Of a DNA stretch of 64,000 nt, positions 22,701-36,300 are shown piece after piece. Each line of letters begins with the position of its first letter. Position 1 is the first letter of the stretch. The stretch covers positions 5,645,009 through 5,709,008 of the forward strand of contig CM040444.1 in NCBI GenBank assembly GCA_022749755.1, read 5' to 3'. The position numbers were made by a program, and so were the translations under genes. The DNA is from Azadirachta indica. Its lineage: Eukaryota; Streptophyta; Magnoliopsida; Sapindales; Meliaceae. Below the pieces are notes generated by a model. The model saw nothing but the letters and a program-made list of their open reading frames with translations, had not been told where the DNA came from and made no database searches.

Positions 22701-25700
22701 TACTGTAATTAGGTGTCTGATATGACAATCTACAAAGAACAACAACTATGGATAACTATTAATTCTTTTCAAAAATACAAGTCTTATACACCAAAGGGCT
22801 TAAATATGATTGTCCTTGTAGTTTAGCTTATAGCAATTTTAATTATAACAGTAAGTACCTTGTGGTTTAAATTTGAGAATGAACTCAAAATGAAGCAAAT
22901 CTATAAGCTCATGAGATTCTGAAAATTTCATAAACAAAGCATGGAGCAAACAAAAGTACAACTTTGCTTATGGTACACAATTATGCCTATGGTCTAAAGC
23001 ATCAACCACACAGAGAAACAACTCATTTCAATTATCCTGCTTCTGAAGAAGCTTTTGTGCTGCTTATAGTGAAGAATGAATGCAAATGTAATTATTGATA
23101 TATGTAGCTCTAGGTTGTGCTGCTGTTATCTCACTCATTAGGTTACTTTCATATACATAGACAGTGGCCGCATAAACTGTAAAAGATAAATTATTGGAAA
23201 TGCTATTGCATCATAGAATTTTTGGAGGCATTTGCACTCTATTAATGAAAGATAGAAACTAATGGTTCACTTTACTAATCTTGATTTTACTCTATAGCAA
23301 AGAAAACGAAGGTGATGCGGCGACAATCCACCTTCGTTTTCCATCACACTTCTCATCCATGGAGCAGGAGTCGGATTCTCATTTGGATGGTAAATATTTT
23401 TGCCTCTTATATGTCACATATTTGCATTAATTTGTGAATGTTTTTCCTCTTCTGTCCTTGGTTAATATTCTGCCAAAAGAGAGATCCTCGTATGCACTGT
23501 AAAATACAAGAGATAAAGGTAAATTATGTTGTTTTGGGATATTCCCAGGTAGTGCAATATTTGGAATATGTGCCCAAGGGTTGAAAGTGACTGATCAAAC
23601 AGTTTTGGATAACTTCTACATAATCATTGTGCATATACCAACTGTTCTCCAGTTTTCAGGAAAACAAAGGAAGATGAACAAAAAAATTAAACCTCTCATT
23701 CTTATATTATACATCAAGAAGCCATCCGTAGAAAGCTTATCTGTAAACTTGAAAGGCCTTTGATTTGTACTTTGATTCTAAAGGAGGCTAATATACTGTT
23801 TTCTGCAACCTTGAATGTAAGCCATGAAACAATGACCCTTGACAATGCGGGTGTAGATCACGTCCTATTTGAAGGTCCCCAAACTAAATATTGTAGCTAG
23901 TCAGTTTTTGGGTTTAAGCTAGGAGCACATGATGTAGAATGCTCTTTGTAACTCTGGTATACCCTTGCTGCTTGTCATACTTGGAATATGTACCCTTTGT
24001 GAAATAAATTGTTGAAATCTGCATAAGTGAAATTAATTGATTGGAAAAGTGGGGAGTTGTGATAAAAATTGCAGTTATGAACATGAACTTCACGGTGCAT
24101 GCATCTAATTGCCAGAGATGGACCTGTGAGTTGAAGTTTGGCTGGTCATCTTATTGCAACTCAAACTGACGATAACTTTGTTTCATTAAGATTCTTCAAG
24201 ACTTTTCTAGGAAGTTCATAACTGAAATCCAAAGCTTTTTATAGCCACAAGACATTAGATTACCATTCTATACTTGACAATCTCTTGACACATTGTTTAA
24301 AATAGTCTTTGCTTCAAGTTTAATATTGCCCATAAACCATGAGACGAAGAAAAATCAACAGCAATTTTTGGTTGAATAAAGTTTTGCTTTCCAAGTTAAA
24401 TGCAATCTTCTCTTCTGTTCTTTCCATCATTCTCTAGAAATAGATAAAGAAAAAATATGCTTCTTTTATTTTTAACTGGTCTACCCACTCCCATCATTCC
24501 CCATTCACAAATACCAATTAAACATAGTTCCCCTGCAAGGTCAATGTGATGGGAATTCCCTTCCTAGACCTCTGGCTCTTTGGCAAGAGATCTAATCAAC
24601 TAGGTTATGCCCTGGGAAATAAGGAAAGCATATTCAGTGTCTCCAACAATTAAAACCATAAATGTCTGTCCTTGTTTTCTGAAGCATAACTTAATGCTGA
24701 TGGAGGTCATGCCTGTCAAATGCTCTAAATGCTTTAGAAAAGCAGTGGATGCAAATGCATAATGTCTTATTTCTTGAGAGTCACTCTTGCTCCAAAAGCT
24801 ATTTTAATAAGCTGTAAATCAGGATTAAATATTCATTATTTTCTATATTAATTATTGACTGGCTAGAACTTTCTGTTCTTTTTGTGAATTCCACTTTCAC
24901 CCTCCTTGCAAATGTTTTTCTATTTTTTTATTGATAGTGTTAAAGTTTAGTGGGTGAAGTTGATTTTGGGGTGTAATGGTGCAGCTTTGCTTGTTACGGC
25001 AATTTAAGAGCTCCATACGGAAGTCAGACTACATGGCTCTGCGTTTGGGTTTCATCACTGTGGGTACCTATATTACCGTTAATACCTCGTGGACAAGATC
25101 TAATATCATGATAGAAACTAACCTAATTTACATTGAAAATGTTATGTGGATAATGACATTGAACATTGCATGTTATTCTTCTTTCAACTTTTCAGAAACA
25201 CAAACTTCCACTTTCTTACAATTTCCATAGCTATATGGTTCGAAGCATGGAAGATGAGCTTCATGGCATCCTGGGGATCAGGTATGCAGTCATCCAAAAA
25301 ATATTACAACATGATCATTTTTATGTGATTCAAATACCTTAGTGATGAAAATTTCCAGCCTCTGTTGTAATTCTATGTAGTGAGTCCTATCTTGATAGGA
25401 GCCAAAGTTTGACCTAAGTTTATTGTATAATGCATTTAGGTTCTTTGGAAGGCTGCCATGCTGTAAATCTTATGCCACATTTAGCATCAATAACTTTATA
25501 GTTAATACTCAATTCTATGAACCCAAGAATTCAAGGATTTATGTATTGTAATCTACCACATGCATAATAGTCAAGTCTGACGAGTTAGAACTGTTGACAA
25601 ATTTTAAAATTCAATTTGTTTAGCTGAGCACCTGAACTGTCAGTTGACGATAGGATAAAAATAAAATGACATTTGGGGCAAAGAACAACCAGTGCTGTAG

Positions 25701-28700
25701 ACAAGCAAACATGTTTACAGAGGCTTACTTTGAAGGCCCAACATTTTGTATTCTTTGGGTAAAGTCAAAAAATAGCATCGGAAATTAAGAAATGTAAAAT
25801 AATTTGATTAGTTGTTTTGTTTTTCTCAGAGAGAACTGCCAGGTGCAATTGTAAGCCTTAGGACTCCAAGTGTAAGTGTGTAGTTTTGATTGTGAAAAAA
25901 GCACCATTTCTAGATCACATCTTGCAGCACGTTACTCTTTGCAAATTAACTTTCAATCTTTTTGGATTCTTATTGACCCCAGTGGGCTGTGAATGGATCC
26001 ACTGCTTGGAATTTATAAGTTATGTACTGTTGCATTGAATTTTTACCCTTTCCTACAGAATTAGAGAAGACAGTAATATAATTTGTCCGTAGTTGTTCAA
26101 TTTCCAGAGAAATTACATACATTCTTCTAAAGAGTGAGGAAGAAGTGAGTTTAAACTAAACTTTTTTCAATTTTGCAGCTGGCCACTCTGGGGTTATGCA
26201 ATACTCTGCATCTTCATAAATATTCATGGTAAACTGTTGTTTATTCATAATGTAAATGCAAATATTTACGCTCTTCTTTTAAGCATTAAAGGAGTTGTTC
26301 ATGTGTTGCAGGTCTAAATATTTATTTCTGGCTATCTTTTATCCCTGCCATTGTATGTATACTCACTCTTCATATCATTTTATCCAAATAGAGTCTTCTC
26401 CATAATAATAATCTCTTTCATAATTGTACTTGTCAAGCTTGTCATGGTGGTTGGGACGAAGCTTCAGCATGTTGTCTCTTCATTGGCCCTTGAAATTGTT
26501 GAGCAAACAGGCCTGTCTGTTGGGACTCAAGTAAAGCCACGTGATGATCTATTCTGGTTTAGAAAACCAGAGATATTGTCACGGTTGATACAATTTATTA
26601 TATTTCAGGTAGTTATTTCATATCTTATGTCATTTGCATAATTTGGACTCTCATCCACATTTGATTGTAATCTTCATTCTCTTTATTGTTCATGCAGAAT
26701 GCCTTCGAGATGGCAACATTCATCTGGTCCTTGGTAATTAAACCCTCTCTCCCTCTTTCCCTGGTACTGGTAGCATGTGAAATCTCTATGGTCCAAATTT
26801 GTGAAATTTGAACTAGGCTATGTATTTAGGATATAGTTTGATGCACGCATCATTCTAGTGGAAATTTTCTTTTGCATATTTTTAGATACAGGGAAAATGT
26901 ATATTAAATGTGTACTAAGCATGTCTACAACCACCAAAAAGAAAGGAAAAAAAAAATACTAAATGATGCAACAATTTATGATTAGCAGCACTTTATAGAA
27001 GCATAAAGCCAATAAGCGGTTGACGGGGGGTTATGTTACATGTGCTTGTCAGTAGATATGTTAGTAAGCATCTCAGTATGTATAGCATTTTCCAAAAGAA
27101 GAGTATGATTAATCTGAAGTTCTTTTATCATTTACTTGGTGATTTGTCTAGTATTTTAGAATATAATGTCCAGTTCATGCTGTATCATAAATATAATTGA
27201 TCTAATTAAATCCAATCAAAGTATCATTATCAAGATTCCATGTATTTTTTATTTTAACCTATATTTATAGTTTCATACTGCATGTGCGTGCGCAAGTTCA
27301 TGTGCATGTGTGTATGTATTGCCTTAAGTGTCTGATAGGCAGTTCAAAATTAATGCCTACGAATCCATTTCTTTTTATTCTCAAAGAGTTGTAATCTTAC
27401 AGATACAGTTTGTACATTTTGCTAGACTTTTTGAGCTTTGTAGACCTCAATACCACTTTTTTATACTGTTACATTGTCAACATTCGCAGCATTATAATTT
27501 GAAGCAAAGAAAATATCCTTTTGCAAAGAAATATTTCCTCTTTTTTTTCTATAAATTAAAAAGTATTTTGCAATGAAAGAATGAGGAACAGAATTTGTGA
27601 ATTTTTTTTAAATAATCACATGTCATGAAAACCTAGATTCCTCTACAGTGTAGTAGATCCAGTATATCTAAAAGATGGTTTTCATGCCTTGGAGCTCTTA
27701 AACTCAGTGACTTAATAACAGTAATGATTCATGAATTGTTTAATTATGTCATTTGGCATCAAGTTGTTATTTCCTTCCCATGTATCCTGCCACCATGCAA
27801 TTGTAATGAATCTTTTTCCTCTATATGTTTAGTGGGGTTTTAAGGAGAGATCGTGTTTCATGAAAAACCACTACATGATAATCACTCGGCTGGCTTCAGG
27901 GTATGCTTCTTTATCAACCAAGTATTTTCATGTCATCATTTTCAAGTAGAGTTTTTATTTTTACAGTATAATGCAATTATCTTGTACTTATTGTCAATAT
28001 CAATCGTTTTTACAGTATAATGCAATTATCTTGTACTTATTGTCAATATCAATCGTCAAGTCAAATCCAACGCAATAATATAACGATCATTGTCTGTAGT
28101 TGCAGTTATTAGTTGCTTCTAATTTGGTATTCCAGTGTCATGGTCTTCTCCATAACTATATGAAATGATTCATAGTAAGTAATTTTCCATCATTAGACTG
28201 ATCGTCTGTATTTCTCATTGCCATGTCAATATATGATTATCTTGTCCAAAAATAATAATATTATAAGACTAGCAAAGACTGCTGTCTGATAACGTGGTGT
28301 AAATTCAGTATGATCATCCAATTGCAGTAATTTTTACCTTGTAGGTGCTATGATATGTCTTGCAAGCTATCTCTGACTTACAAAAGTGCTTTGATAATCG
28401 CAGTCGTATTGCTACCTGAAACATCTTTATTTGGAAGAATAATTTCAACCAAAAATCTGATATCTGCTGAAACTGTTGCTACGCATCCACAGGCTTTTAA
28501 GCTTTAAAATGTTGAAATTTTCATTACAATATGATTTCATGTTTTCACTTGGAAAGACAATAAATAAAAGACGATGAATTCTTAGCTAGCATTTTAGAGG
28601 GATTAGATACAAACTTTTAGATGGTGGTAACCATCTTATTTCATGCTGGTTTTGTATAAATGCAGGATTATTGTTCAGTTCTGGTGCAGCTACAGCACTG

Positions 28701-29939
28701 TGCCTCTGAATGTGATCGTTACACAGGTAAGCCTTAAAATGTTTCAATTATCAGCTTGAATAATTATTCATCAACTGATAGAAGATTCCATATTTTATAG
28801 GGAGATTCTTATGGCGACAATCTTGTCTACTATGATTTACTATGTTACATCACTCTTTCAGTATGCTTTATTCACCCATTAACATAAGAAAATTTCTAAA
28901 AGATTAAAAAAAAAAAAAAAACTGTGCTATCTCTAGTATTTTTTCACAAATTGGAAAATATCATGTTTCCAAGCACAGTCAATGTGAATTCATCATTTTT
29001 TTAATCTTAGTACTTGAATTTTGACTCACTTAGATCTTTCATACCTATCTTGAAGTTAACTTCCTTGCGCTACAAGTAAACTGAATCCCGGTTATTTTTA
29101 TGGACAAATGTTCCTGAAATACTTTTATATAAGGAAAAAGTAATCTTCCTTCCGGATCTTCAGTTGTCGGATTTTAGTTTTTTAACGATGTTTAGACTTG
29201 AATCTTCTTTTTTACTATGAGTGGCAAGTGTAGACTAGGGGTGGCCTTATTGCCCCATATTTTCTAACCCCAGTACCATAAAATATAAAAGATGACCTTT
29301 TTCCAGCCCGGATTCCATTTCTAGTTCTAAGAAAACATTGTAATAAAGTTGTTTCCACTGCTAAACATACTCATTTGCATAATCGCAGCATCTTCTGTTA
29401 GCCAAGCTAGTACTAAACCTTGCATTTTGCTGTGAAACAAGTTATACATGCTGGTTATTCTTTAACATTTTTACAGCCTGCTATGCCGATAACTTTTCTA
29501 AACTTTTCAGATGGGATCTCGTTGGAAGAAAGCTTTGGTTGCCGAGAGTGTGAGAGAGTCTCTCCACAGTTGGTGTAAACGAGTGAAGCAGAGGTCTAAA
29601 CATGATTCAGTCCGCTCACATACTACGAGGTCAGTCTGTTCGCTTGAATCCACAATCGATGAAAGAGATGAAATCACAGTAGCATCCGGCACCTTATCTC
29701 GGAGTTCTTCCTACGAGTCACTGAATCAGGTGACAATAACATCAACAGAACTGGCAGAATCCATTCTCCAGGGTTCAGGCCGAGCCCAAGGTGAATTCTC
29801 ATTTAGGGTGGAAGAGTACTTATCTGAAACTATGAACAATAGAGAATCACAGCCTCCCATTACTGATGAAGAAGATAATATGGACAATGGAGAGGAAGTG
29901 AAAGTTGAGACTTTAGCTGACTTGTTTCAGAAGACTTGA
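19774..29939 (+). CDS. MLO4: MLO family seven-transmembrane protein, MLO4-like
   Basis: Fifteen exons: 19774-19917, 21045-21102, 21432-21658, 21742-21858, 22260-22326, 23298-23389, 24985-25059, 25196-25281, 26179-26228, 26312-26352, 26438-26608, 26698-26733, 27833-27900, 28666-28726, 29511-29939. They sum to 1722 nt (573 aa), the usual MLO length. The start [18 protein letters not shown] is the diagnostic N-terminus just before membrane segment 1. Other landmarks are [20 protein letters not shown], four Cys-containing extracellular stretches, [36 protein letters not shown] and [18 protein letters not shown]. The last exon (from residue 432) opens with the calmodulin-binding amphipathic helix, Trp436 to Trp452, followed by a Ser-rich, then acidic cytosolic tail. 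MLO proteins are plasma-membrane, calmodulin-regulated and act as Ca2+ channels; MLO4 controls root curling in Arabidopsis. In-frame ATGs also lie at 19780 and 19789. Confidence 0.93.
21176..21199 (+). repeat. Fossil copy of the MLO exon 2 acceptor boundary in intron 2
   Basis: The 19 bases tagtggttaaagaagacaa at 21179-21197 repeat exactly the acceptor and first 16 coding bases of exon 2 (21042-21060). The repeat sits about 80 bp after the donor of exon 2. It could be a recent local duplication and might act as a cryptic acceptor. Confidence 0.7.
22641..22740 (+). repeat. 50-bp tandem duplication in MLO intron 5
   Basis: Two nearly identical units, each starting agcaccttcttactgtaatt, begin at 22641 and 22691. 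Only two or three bases differ between them. Confidence 0.85.
27963..28056 (+). repeat. 49-bp tandem duplication in MLO intron 13
   Basis: The unit with cagtataatgcaattatctt is repeated with a period of 49 bases; atgcaattat is at 27971 and again at 28020. The two copies look identical, so the event is recent. Confidence 0.9.
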
Positions 29940-31088
29940 AACATCATCCTCTCAGGATTCTAGTTGTTTCCAAACAGCCTTGTGAGTTAGGGTTCATTTA
30001 GAGCAGAAAAACGGAGGTAGGCTTTAAGTTAAATTATCTTGTTAGGTGCTTCTGAACTGAACTATATAACATAAAATGAAGGTGTAAAATAATCTTATTC
30101 CTCCAACATAAAACAAAGTTGTAGTGCTTAAAAGTATTTCTTTTTCTTCCTCTTCTTCTTTTCTTTGTCTCCTTTTTATCATCGACTTAAACTTCATCAT
30201 AACCTATTATCTGAATAGTTTGCACTTATCCATGGAGGAGGAAATTTGACCTTTCCTTGGTTGTCTTCTCTAAAACCTGGATATGTTCATGAATGTTGGT
30301 AAAAGAATGAAGAAAAATAGGGTTATGAATAATTAGTTCATTTTGCTGTTCTTTTGATTTGGTACTTGGACACCTGTTTACTGAAATGCAACTGAATCTA
30401 TGCTCTGAAACTGAATTCATTGTTGGACAGATGATTATGGAGTGAATCTGCTGAGCTTCTTAAACATTTTGATTCTTGGCTTAGCTATATGAGAATTAAG
30501 AATGAACAAAAACACAGCATTGTTGCTAAATGTAGACACCACATTCATAATTCACATCCCTGGAAGAGGAACTGAAAAAATGTAGCAGCTTTGAAAAGTT
30601 TCTATAAAAACACTTTTTGAGTAAAAGCACTCCTCACAACAAGTACTTAATTCCACTTTCGCAAATTACATTTGCAAAGTACTTGTTGGAAAAGTAATTT
30701 CATCTGCATGACTATGCATTTATCTAGTGCATTTCCAAGACAAACACACATGCAAGTCTACTTGACCAAACATTAAGATAAAATAGAGAAAACAAAAACA
30801 GTTTTGTTTACTTGAAAACACTTTTCAACAACAATCCCACATGCATCTTCAACCTACCAAACCAGAAGCAGCTTCTGACCAAAAGATATGATATTATTAA
30901 TTCATTTGTGACTTCAAACGAAAGTTACATTAAAAAAAAAAAAAGTGTTTTTGAAAATTACTCATTTCAGAAACATAACAATCATTATCCCTTGCAGAAA
31001 ACTAAACCAACAAAGAAAGCAACATACATAGATGGGAAACAAAAACATAAATAAAAGAGATTAAAAGAGATATGGGAATATTCTAAAA
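29940..31088. other. MLO 3' flank and ferredoxin 3' flank (convergent genes)
   Basis: The stretch lies between the MLO stop codon and the ferredoxin stop codon, the two genes facing each other. It must hold both 3' UTRs. A pyrimidine-rich run is at about 30138-30178. No further gene is supported. Confidence 0.55.
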
Positions 31089-31529
31089 TCAAGCAGTGAG
31101 CTCTTCTTCCTTGTGAGTCTCAATGGTAACAGGTCCAGCAGGATAGGCAACACAAGTGAGAACCCAGCCACTTTCCATTTGGTCATCGTCGAGAAAACTT
31201 CCGTCAGACTGATCAACTGATCCCGACACAATTTTTCCGGCACAAGAAGAGCAAGAACCAGCCCTGCATGAGTATGGAAGATCAATTCCAAGCTCCTCAG
31301 CTTGGTCAAGAATGTAAACATCATCTGGGCACTCAAATTCCTGCTCTCCGCCAGGAGTGAGGAGCTTAACTTTGTGAGCCGCCATAGCAACAATACGCCC
31401 ACCTCTGTTGTTGTTTTTGAGGCCAAAAAGAGCCTGACCCATGTTAGGCATAGCCTTCAGGCTGGTAACAGAAGGCTTGCTTCTGATGAAGGAGGTGCTC
31501 ACCATGGCACTGGAGAGGGCTGCAGCCAT
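31089..31529 (-). CDS. FD1: Chloroplast [2Fe-2S] plant-type ferredoxin precursor
   Basis: A single-exon 146-residue ORF with its ATG at 31529. Residues 1-49 ([20 protein letters not shown]...) form a Ser-rich, Arg/Lys-bearing chloroplast transit peptide; cleavage is likely near [10 protein letters not shown]. The mature 97 residues hold the cluster ligands Cys88, Cys93, Cys96 ([11 protein letters not shown]) and Cys126 (WVLTCVAYP), and the acidic C-terminus HKEEELTA that docks to ferredoxin-NADP reductase. Ferredoxin carries electrons from photosystem I to FNR, nitrite reductase, thioredoxin reductase and others in the stroma. The lack of introns fits leaf-type ferredoxin genes. It is convergent with MLO and sits next to TMN1, the same neighbours as Arabidopsis At1g10960, so FD1 is the likely orthologue name; its sister FD2 cannot be excluded from sequence alone. 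Confidence 0.96.
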   Translation of the reverse strand: MAAALSSAMVSTSFIRSKPSVTSLKAMPNMGQALFGLKNNNRGGRIVAMAAHKVKLLTPGGEQEFECPDDVYILDQAEELGIDLPYSCRAGSCSSCAGKIVSGSVDQSDGSFLDDDQMESGWVLTCVAYPAGPVTIETHKEEELTA

Positions 31530-31565
31530 TGTTGATGCTTTGTGATTGAGAGAACTGAGGGAACT

Positions 31566-31592
31566 TGTGGGAGGAGGAGGAGGAGGAGGAGG
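31566..31592 (-). repeat. Pyrimidine (TCC)n tract in the ferredoxin leader
   Basis: The minus strand reads tttcctcctcctcctcctcc about 45-60 bases before the ATG. Pyrimidine-rich leaders are common in photosynthesis genes. The tract is a GGA trinucleotide microsatellite on the plus strand. Confidence 0.6.
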
Positions 31593-31698
31593 AAACTAAA
31601 GAAAGTTGGTGAGGGAACTCGTGTTGATAACAAGGGGGGCTTGTGGAAATAGTGTGGCTAGCAAAAGAGATGGGATGAAGTGGCATGGAACTATATCT

Positions 31699-31735
31699 GA
31701 CACGTGGCAAGATCTTGTGGCTTACATTATCTTCT
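31699..31735 (-). promoter_or_regulatory. G-box and I-box-like elements in the ferredoxin promoter
   Basis: A perfect G-box CACGTG lies at 31701-31706 within gccacgtgtc, about 170 bp upstream of the ferredoxin ATG. A GATAA I-box-like motif (agataatgtaag on the minus strand) lies at about 31721-31732. The pair of a G-box and GATAA motif is typical of light-regulated plant promoters. The assignment is by motif and position only. Confidence 0.5.
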
Positions 31736-31739
31736 TGTT

Positions 31740-33321
31740 ATCAACATGGACAGAGTTGTTTCAGCCATTGATTGGGTGAATGTGGTTGCCAAAATCTGGT
31801 GCTGAAGAAGATTTTTGGCATTTATTCAGAAAAAATGATCATGGGTTTTTCTGGTTATGTAAAAACAAAAAGCCTCGGGTTTTCTTAGAAAAAAACAGAG
31901 CCATTAATACAAAATTTTCAAGTTTGGCTTTTGCCACAAAATTAAGAGGTGCAAATCAGAGGCAGAAAATTATAATATACAGACATCAATTGTCCATTCA
32001 TTTCGATTGACCAAATTGTCAATTGAATTTCCACTTTCAACAGAGAAGAAACTTGAACCACTCAATTAAGGCAATACTTGTCATAAATTACACCACAGAT
32101 TTTTACAGAGAACAAAAAATGTTTCAGCCCAGGGAAGTCTTAACGTCATTTCCTTCGCTGTGAAATGAAACCCCAAAGTTCAGGGAAATGGGTCCAAATG
32201 TCCAATCTACTAATATTGTAAGTGCACCCAAAGGTCAGAACTCTCCAAAGAGCTTAGATAAAATCTGTCATAGTGCACACCAAAATCACCTTACACAATC
32301 GGTAAAAAAAATTTTAAATCTCTTGAATAAGAATTTAGATAAAATTTAGGTTTATTATAGTATATTCAAATAATTTCTCCAGTGTCAGATCATCTTATCC
32401 TCCAACAAAAATGTGAGACTTGGGCAGAGGTCCTTTATACCACCCTCCAGTTGAACCCTTGAAAATAATAATTTGTATAAGAAAAGTTTGTATTTAATGA
32501 GGAACGAAATAGTACAAGACATATACATATCGCTGAAGTTAAAATAATCTGGAAAGTCCGTTACCACTCAAAATGTTCGTCTCTGGGCTTCAATGGTAGT
32601 CCATACAATTCTTCAACAAAAAACAGTTACATTTGCTTTCTTCAACACAATTGCTGGAATATTTGAGCATTTTTGTTGCACAATTTAACCACTCCGTTGT
32701 GTATATATTATTAGCTAAAATGTTCTAAGATGATGGGTGTAATGACTTTGATGAACAAAACAATACGTTTAGAAAGACTTGACAAATAATAAGCACAAAA
32801 ATGCATAACATAGACGAGTGAACAATGGGCGGTATGTATGCACATAATTTTAGAACACAAAATTCACTTCCTCAAATCCCTCCCCTGATAAAAGTTCATT
32901 CTCCAGAAATATGCAAACAAAACAAATTAGACATTGGTCCTTACACGGGGGTACCTCTATGTGAAGTGAAGGGAAAGAAGGAAAAAAAAATAATAAAAAA
33001 AAGAAAAGAAAAAGAAAGACGATTGTCCCTAATATCTTGTAAGCTTCCCATATTATAAAAACAATATCTGATTTCTAACTTAAAAAAGGCTTTTGACTTA
33101 CAGCCGGGGAAAAAAATTAGAAAAATCTCAGGGCTTCCTCAAAATCCAGAGAAAGAATATGCATCCCCATCCCCATCCTTCTATCCCTGTGATTTCTGTT
33201 CGTAAATGCCGCCAGATCCCCCATTACATTGACCCGAGGTTTCCTCTCAAAAATTTTATTTGTCTTCAAACAAAAAGTTCTTGGGGAAGTACTCTCAGGT
33301 CTATTTTTCCTCCGTAATGTT
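31740..33321. other. Intergenic DNA between ferredoxin 5' end and TM9SF 3' end
   Basis: No coding region is supported. It contains A-rich runs (for example 32982-33024 on the plus strand). The part just above 33321 would be the minus-strand 3' flank of the TM9SF gene up to about 32800. Confidence 0.5.
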
Positions 33322-36300
33322 CTAGTCACACTTGATGTTTCTGTAGATCCTCCTCACAAACAAATTAGACCCGAGATAACCAACAGCACCTGCAACGAGG
33401 AAAAAATGGTAATGAAACCATGAGAAGCAATTTTTCCAATTTCATAAAAGAACGGTTCCAAGGTTAGATGAAAATTTAACAAGTTCAATATGATTTCAAG
33501 TAGACTGAGAAATTGATGATAACAATAATATGCCTGAGAAAATAATCAGTATTCCATTTGAACAAAAGAATGAAACAGGAAAATATACAAATATCAACAA
33601 AACTAAATAATAAACTCACCGCAGAGGATCCCTAAACCAAGACAAAACATCAAAGTGTAGCCAAAATAGAAGCTGGTCTGGAAGAAGCCTGACATCTTAG
33701 TCTTCACGTAGTAGTAGTATATTGAGTACAAGTACACATAGACAGCTGTTGAGGCAGCTGAGAAGAATGATGTCCATTGCCAGTGATAGTTCTCAGCATT
33801 TAGCAAGAAATATGTCCCCACAATTGTCACACAAACAGTCACAATAATGAGAATCAGAAAAACCAACAGCATAAAGCCATACACATAGTAGACCTGCCAA
33901 GAACAAAGAGCAAATACTTCATGCCTGACTTTTTGTCAAATAGCAAAATGAGCAGTTAAGATCTAGTCTCATCAGGAAGACAGAATTATTATTGTTAATT
34001 ATCACAGCAGGAAAATTTCCATTATTTAAACATATTAAAAGAAAAGATTTAGTTATTTGACAAAATTCATAAATAACTTTTCTTTTCAGAATATCGATAG
34101 GTTGGCTTAGCATTTAAATCACTCCAACTGCTTTATGATATGTGATGCATTCAAATCGCACAGATAGCAACACAATTCTACCATATAGCAGGATCCTACT
34201 TCTTTATGACTTTAGGAGCTACAATTTACCAATGAAAGGAAAAACTGCTAAAGATAACTGGTTAGGATGTGACTCAATATCCAGCAGAGTTCAAAAACCG
34301 CCAAAACTATTAAATCGTAGTTACCTGCACCAAATCAATATGTCTCCATTTTATCACTAACTTATGAAACACAATAAATTTAAAACTATTCAATTTATTT
34401 TTCCTTGCTCTTTTTATTTAGTCTCCAGACAATGACGTAGAATGTACTGAAAACTCACCTTGTAGTTCCAGAAGGAGGTGAAGACAAAGTACATTTCAAT
34501 GAATATGCTGCCAAAAGGTAGTAGTCCTCCCATCATTGAGACCACAGAGGGTGTGAGATACCATTTCTTCTCAGGAATTGGACGAGGAATTGTCTTCACA
34601 CGACAAGGATTATTGGGAGCACCACTCCAATTTCTTCCAACAACTGTACCCAGAAGTGCTAGAGGGAAAGAAATGAAAGCCCAAATTACAAAGACAACCA
34701 CCATTGTGCCAAAGGGAATAGCCGCTAGAGATCCGTAGAATATAGCAATTGTGTTCAATATGAACCCAATCCCGAAGCACATAAATGGGAAAAGGGATGC
34801 TGTGAGGATCATAGACTTTATCCAATTTTTTCCTGAGAAAACATAACATTACCAAATATATAAACAAATACAAAGGGGAAAAAAAGGAGAGAGAATTACC
34901 GAACAATTAAAGATCAAGTCATACCTCCATTGCGTGAGTACATCCCACCGCTCACATAACCAGAAATGAATGATGTAAGAGCATAACATACTATGAAAGT
35001 AGTCACAATGGCTCCCCTCCTGAAACACAAATTGCAATCAAAGTTTTATTATGATAATCATGTCAAGAAACATCTTCAAAAGTTAAATATTCCCTTAGCA
35101 ACTAGCAGCACGAGTTACAGAATAACAATTAAAAATGCTCTTTTCCTATTATAAAGTGGAGGGGATGCTAATATTTAAGGCATAATGCTAGACTCCTATT
35201 AACCTTTCAATAAAGCTTCAGAATATGTATTACAGAAAACTGAAATGCAGCAAAATTGAAGAAAAAGTTTAAAAGCAAGATGGAGAACAGTAATAGGACC
35301 TTGTGTGCCTTTACACACAACTCGACACAAATAAAACAGATTCTATTCTTTAAAAATAATAATGATACGAGCATCAACAAAACATACCCGACATACAACG
35401 TTCCCACAATTGCCATTAGAATAACGAGGAGAACAAGCAATGCGAGCTGTGCACCTGTGCCAACAACAGCTGAAAGGACAACCAAATTGCGAGGAGACCG
35501 GAAAACATCACCATGCACAAGTTTCCAACCAGACTCCTCACTCACATCTCTTTCCTGTGTACAATGTGAAATAGTCAGACATGGACTGTAATAACTTTGA
35601 ATCTATCACTACTTTCTCAAAAAATAAGTAAAAAATGAAAGAAGATAAATAGGCCATGAGCCAAGAAATAGAACATAGAAATAGAATCAAGAAAGTCCCA
35701 CCAAAGTCTCTAGATCATCATCTTCCCGGGCATATTTGGCATAGTCATTTCTAAGAGTCCGCATCAGTATCATTGACACCAAACCAGTAAGGAAGATAAC
35801 CATCATGAACGAATTGAAAATGGAGAACCAATGGATCTGCACAGTTCAATACACATTAACACGAACCAAATTTAAGAGCAAATAAAGGAAAAAGAATGCT
35901 TTATCAAGCAGCCAACAATGCAGCACTTGCAGCAACGAAGAAATAAGCTTTATTCAAAATACAAGGTAGAACTAGATTGCAAATGAATTGATATGCAATT
36001 GAAAACGAAAAGAACTACAAAGATCAGCGTTTACCTGGTGCTCAAAGAAAGGGTAGTCTAAATACACATCAAAACGACGTGCAAAAGTAACATTAGTTGG
36101 AATCCATTTAACAGCATATGTCATGTCCAGTGTCCTTCCTACTTCCAATGGCTTTGGGCCATCTTGAGTGAGATTAACATGAATAATCTGCAAGAATAGA
36201 AGTAAATTTACTTAACTAATCAGAAACCAGATAGAAGAGAAAAATGGAAACTTGAGAACCACGAACCTGATCTTTATTGTATTTAACAATTATATTCTTG

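Noticed and set aside
31061..31710. Other open frames overlapping ferredoxin on both strands
   Set aside because: They are shadows of the ferredoxin gene and its leader in other phases. The frame with the four cluster cysteines is clearly the real one.
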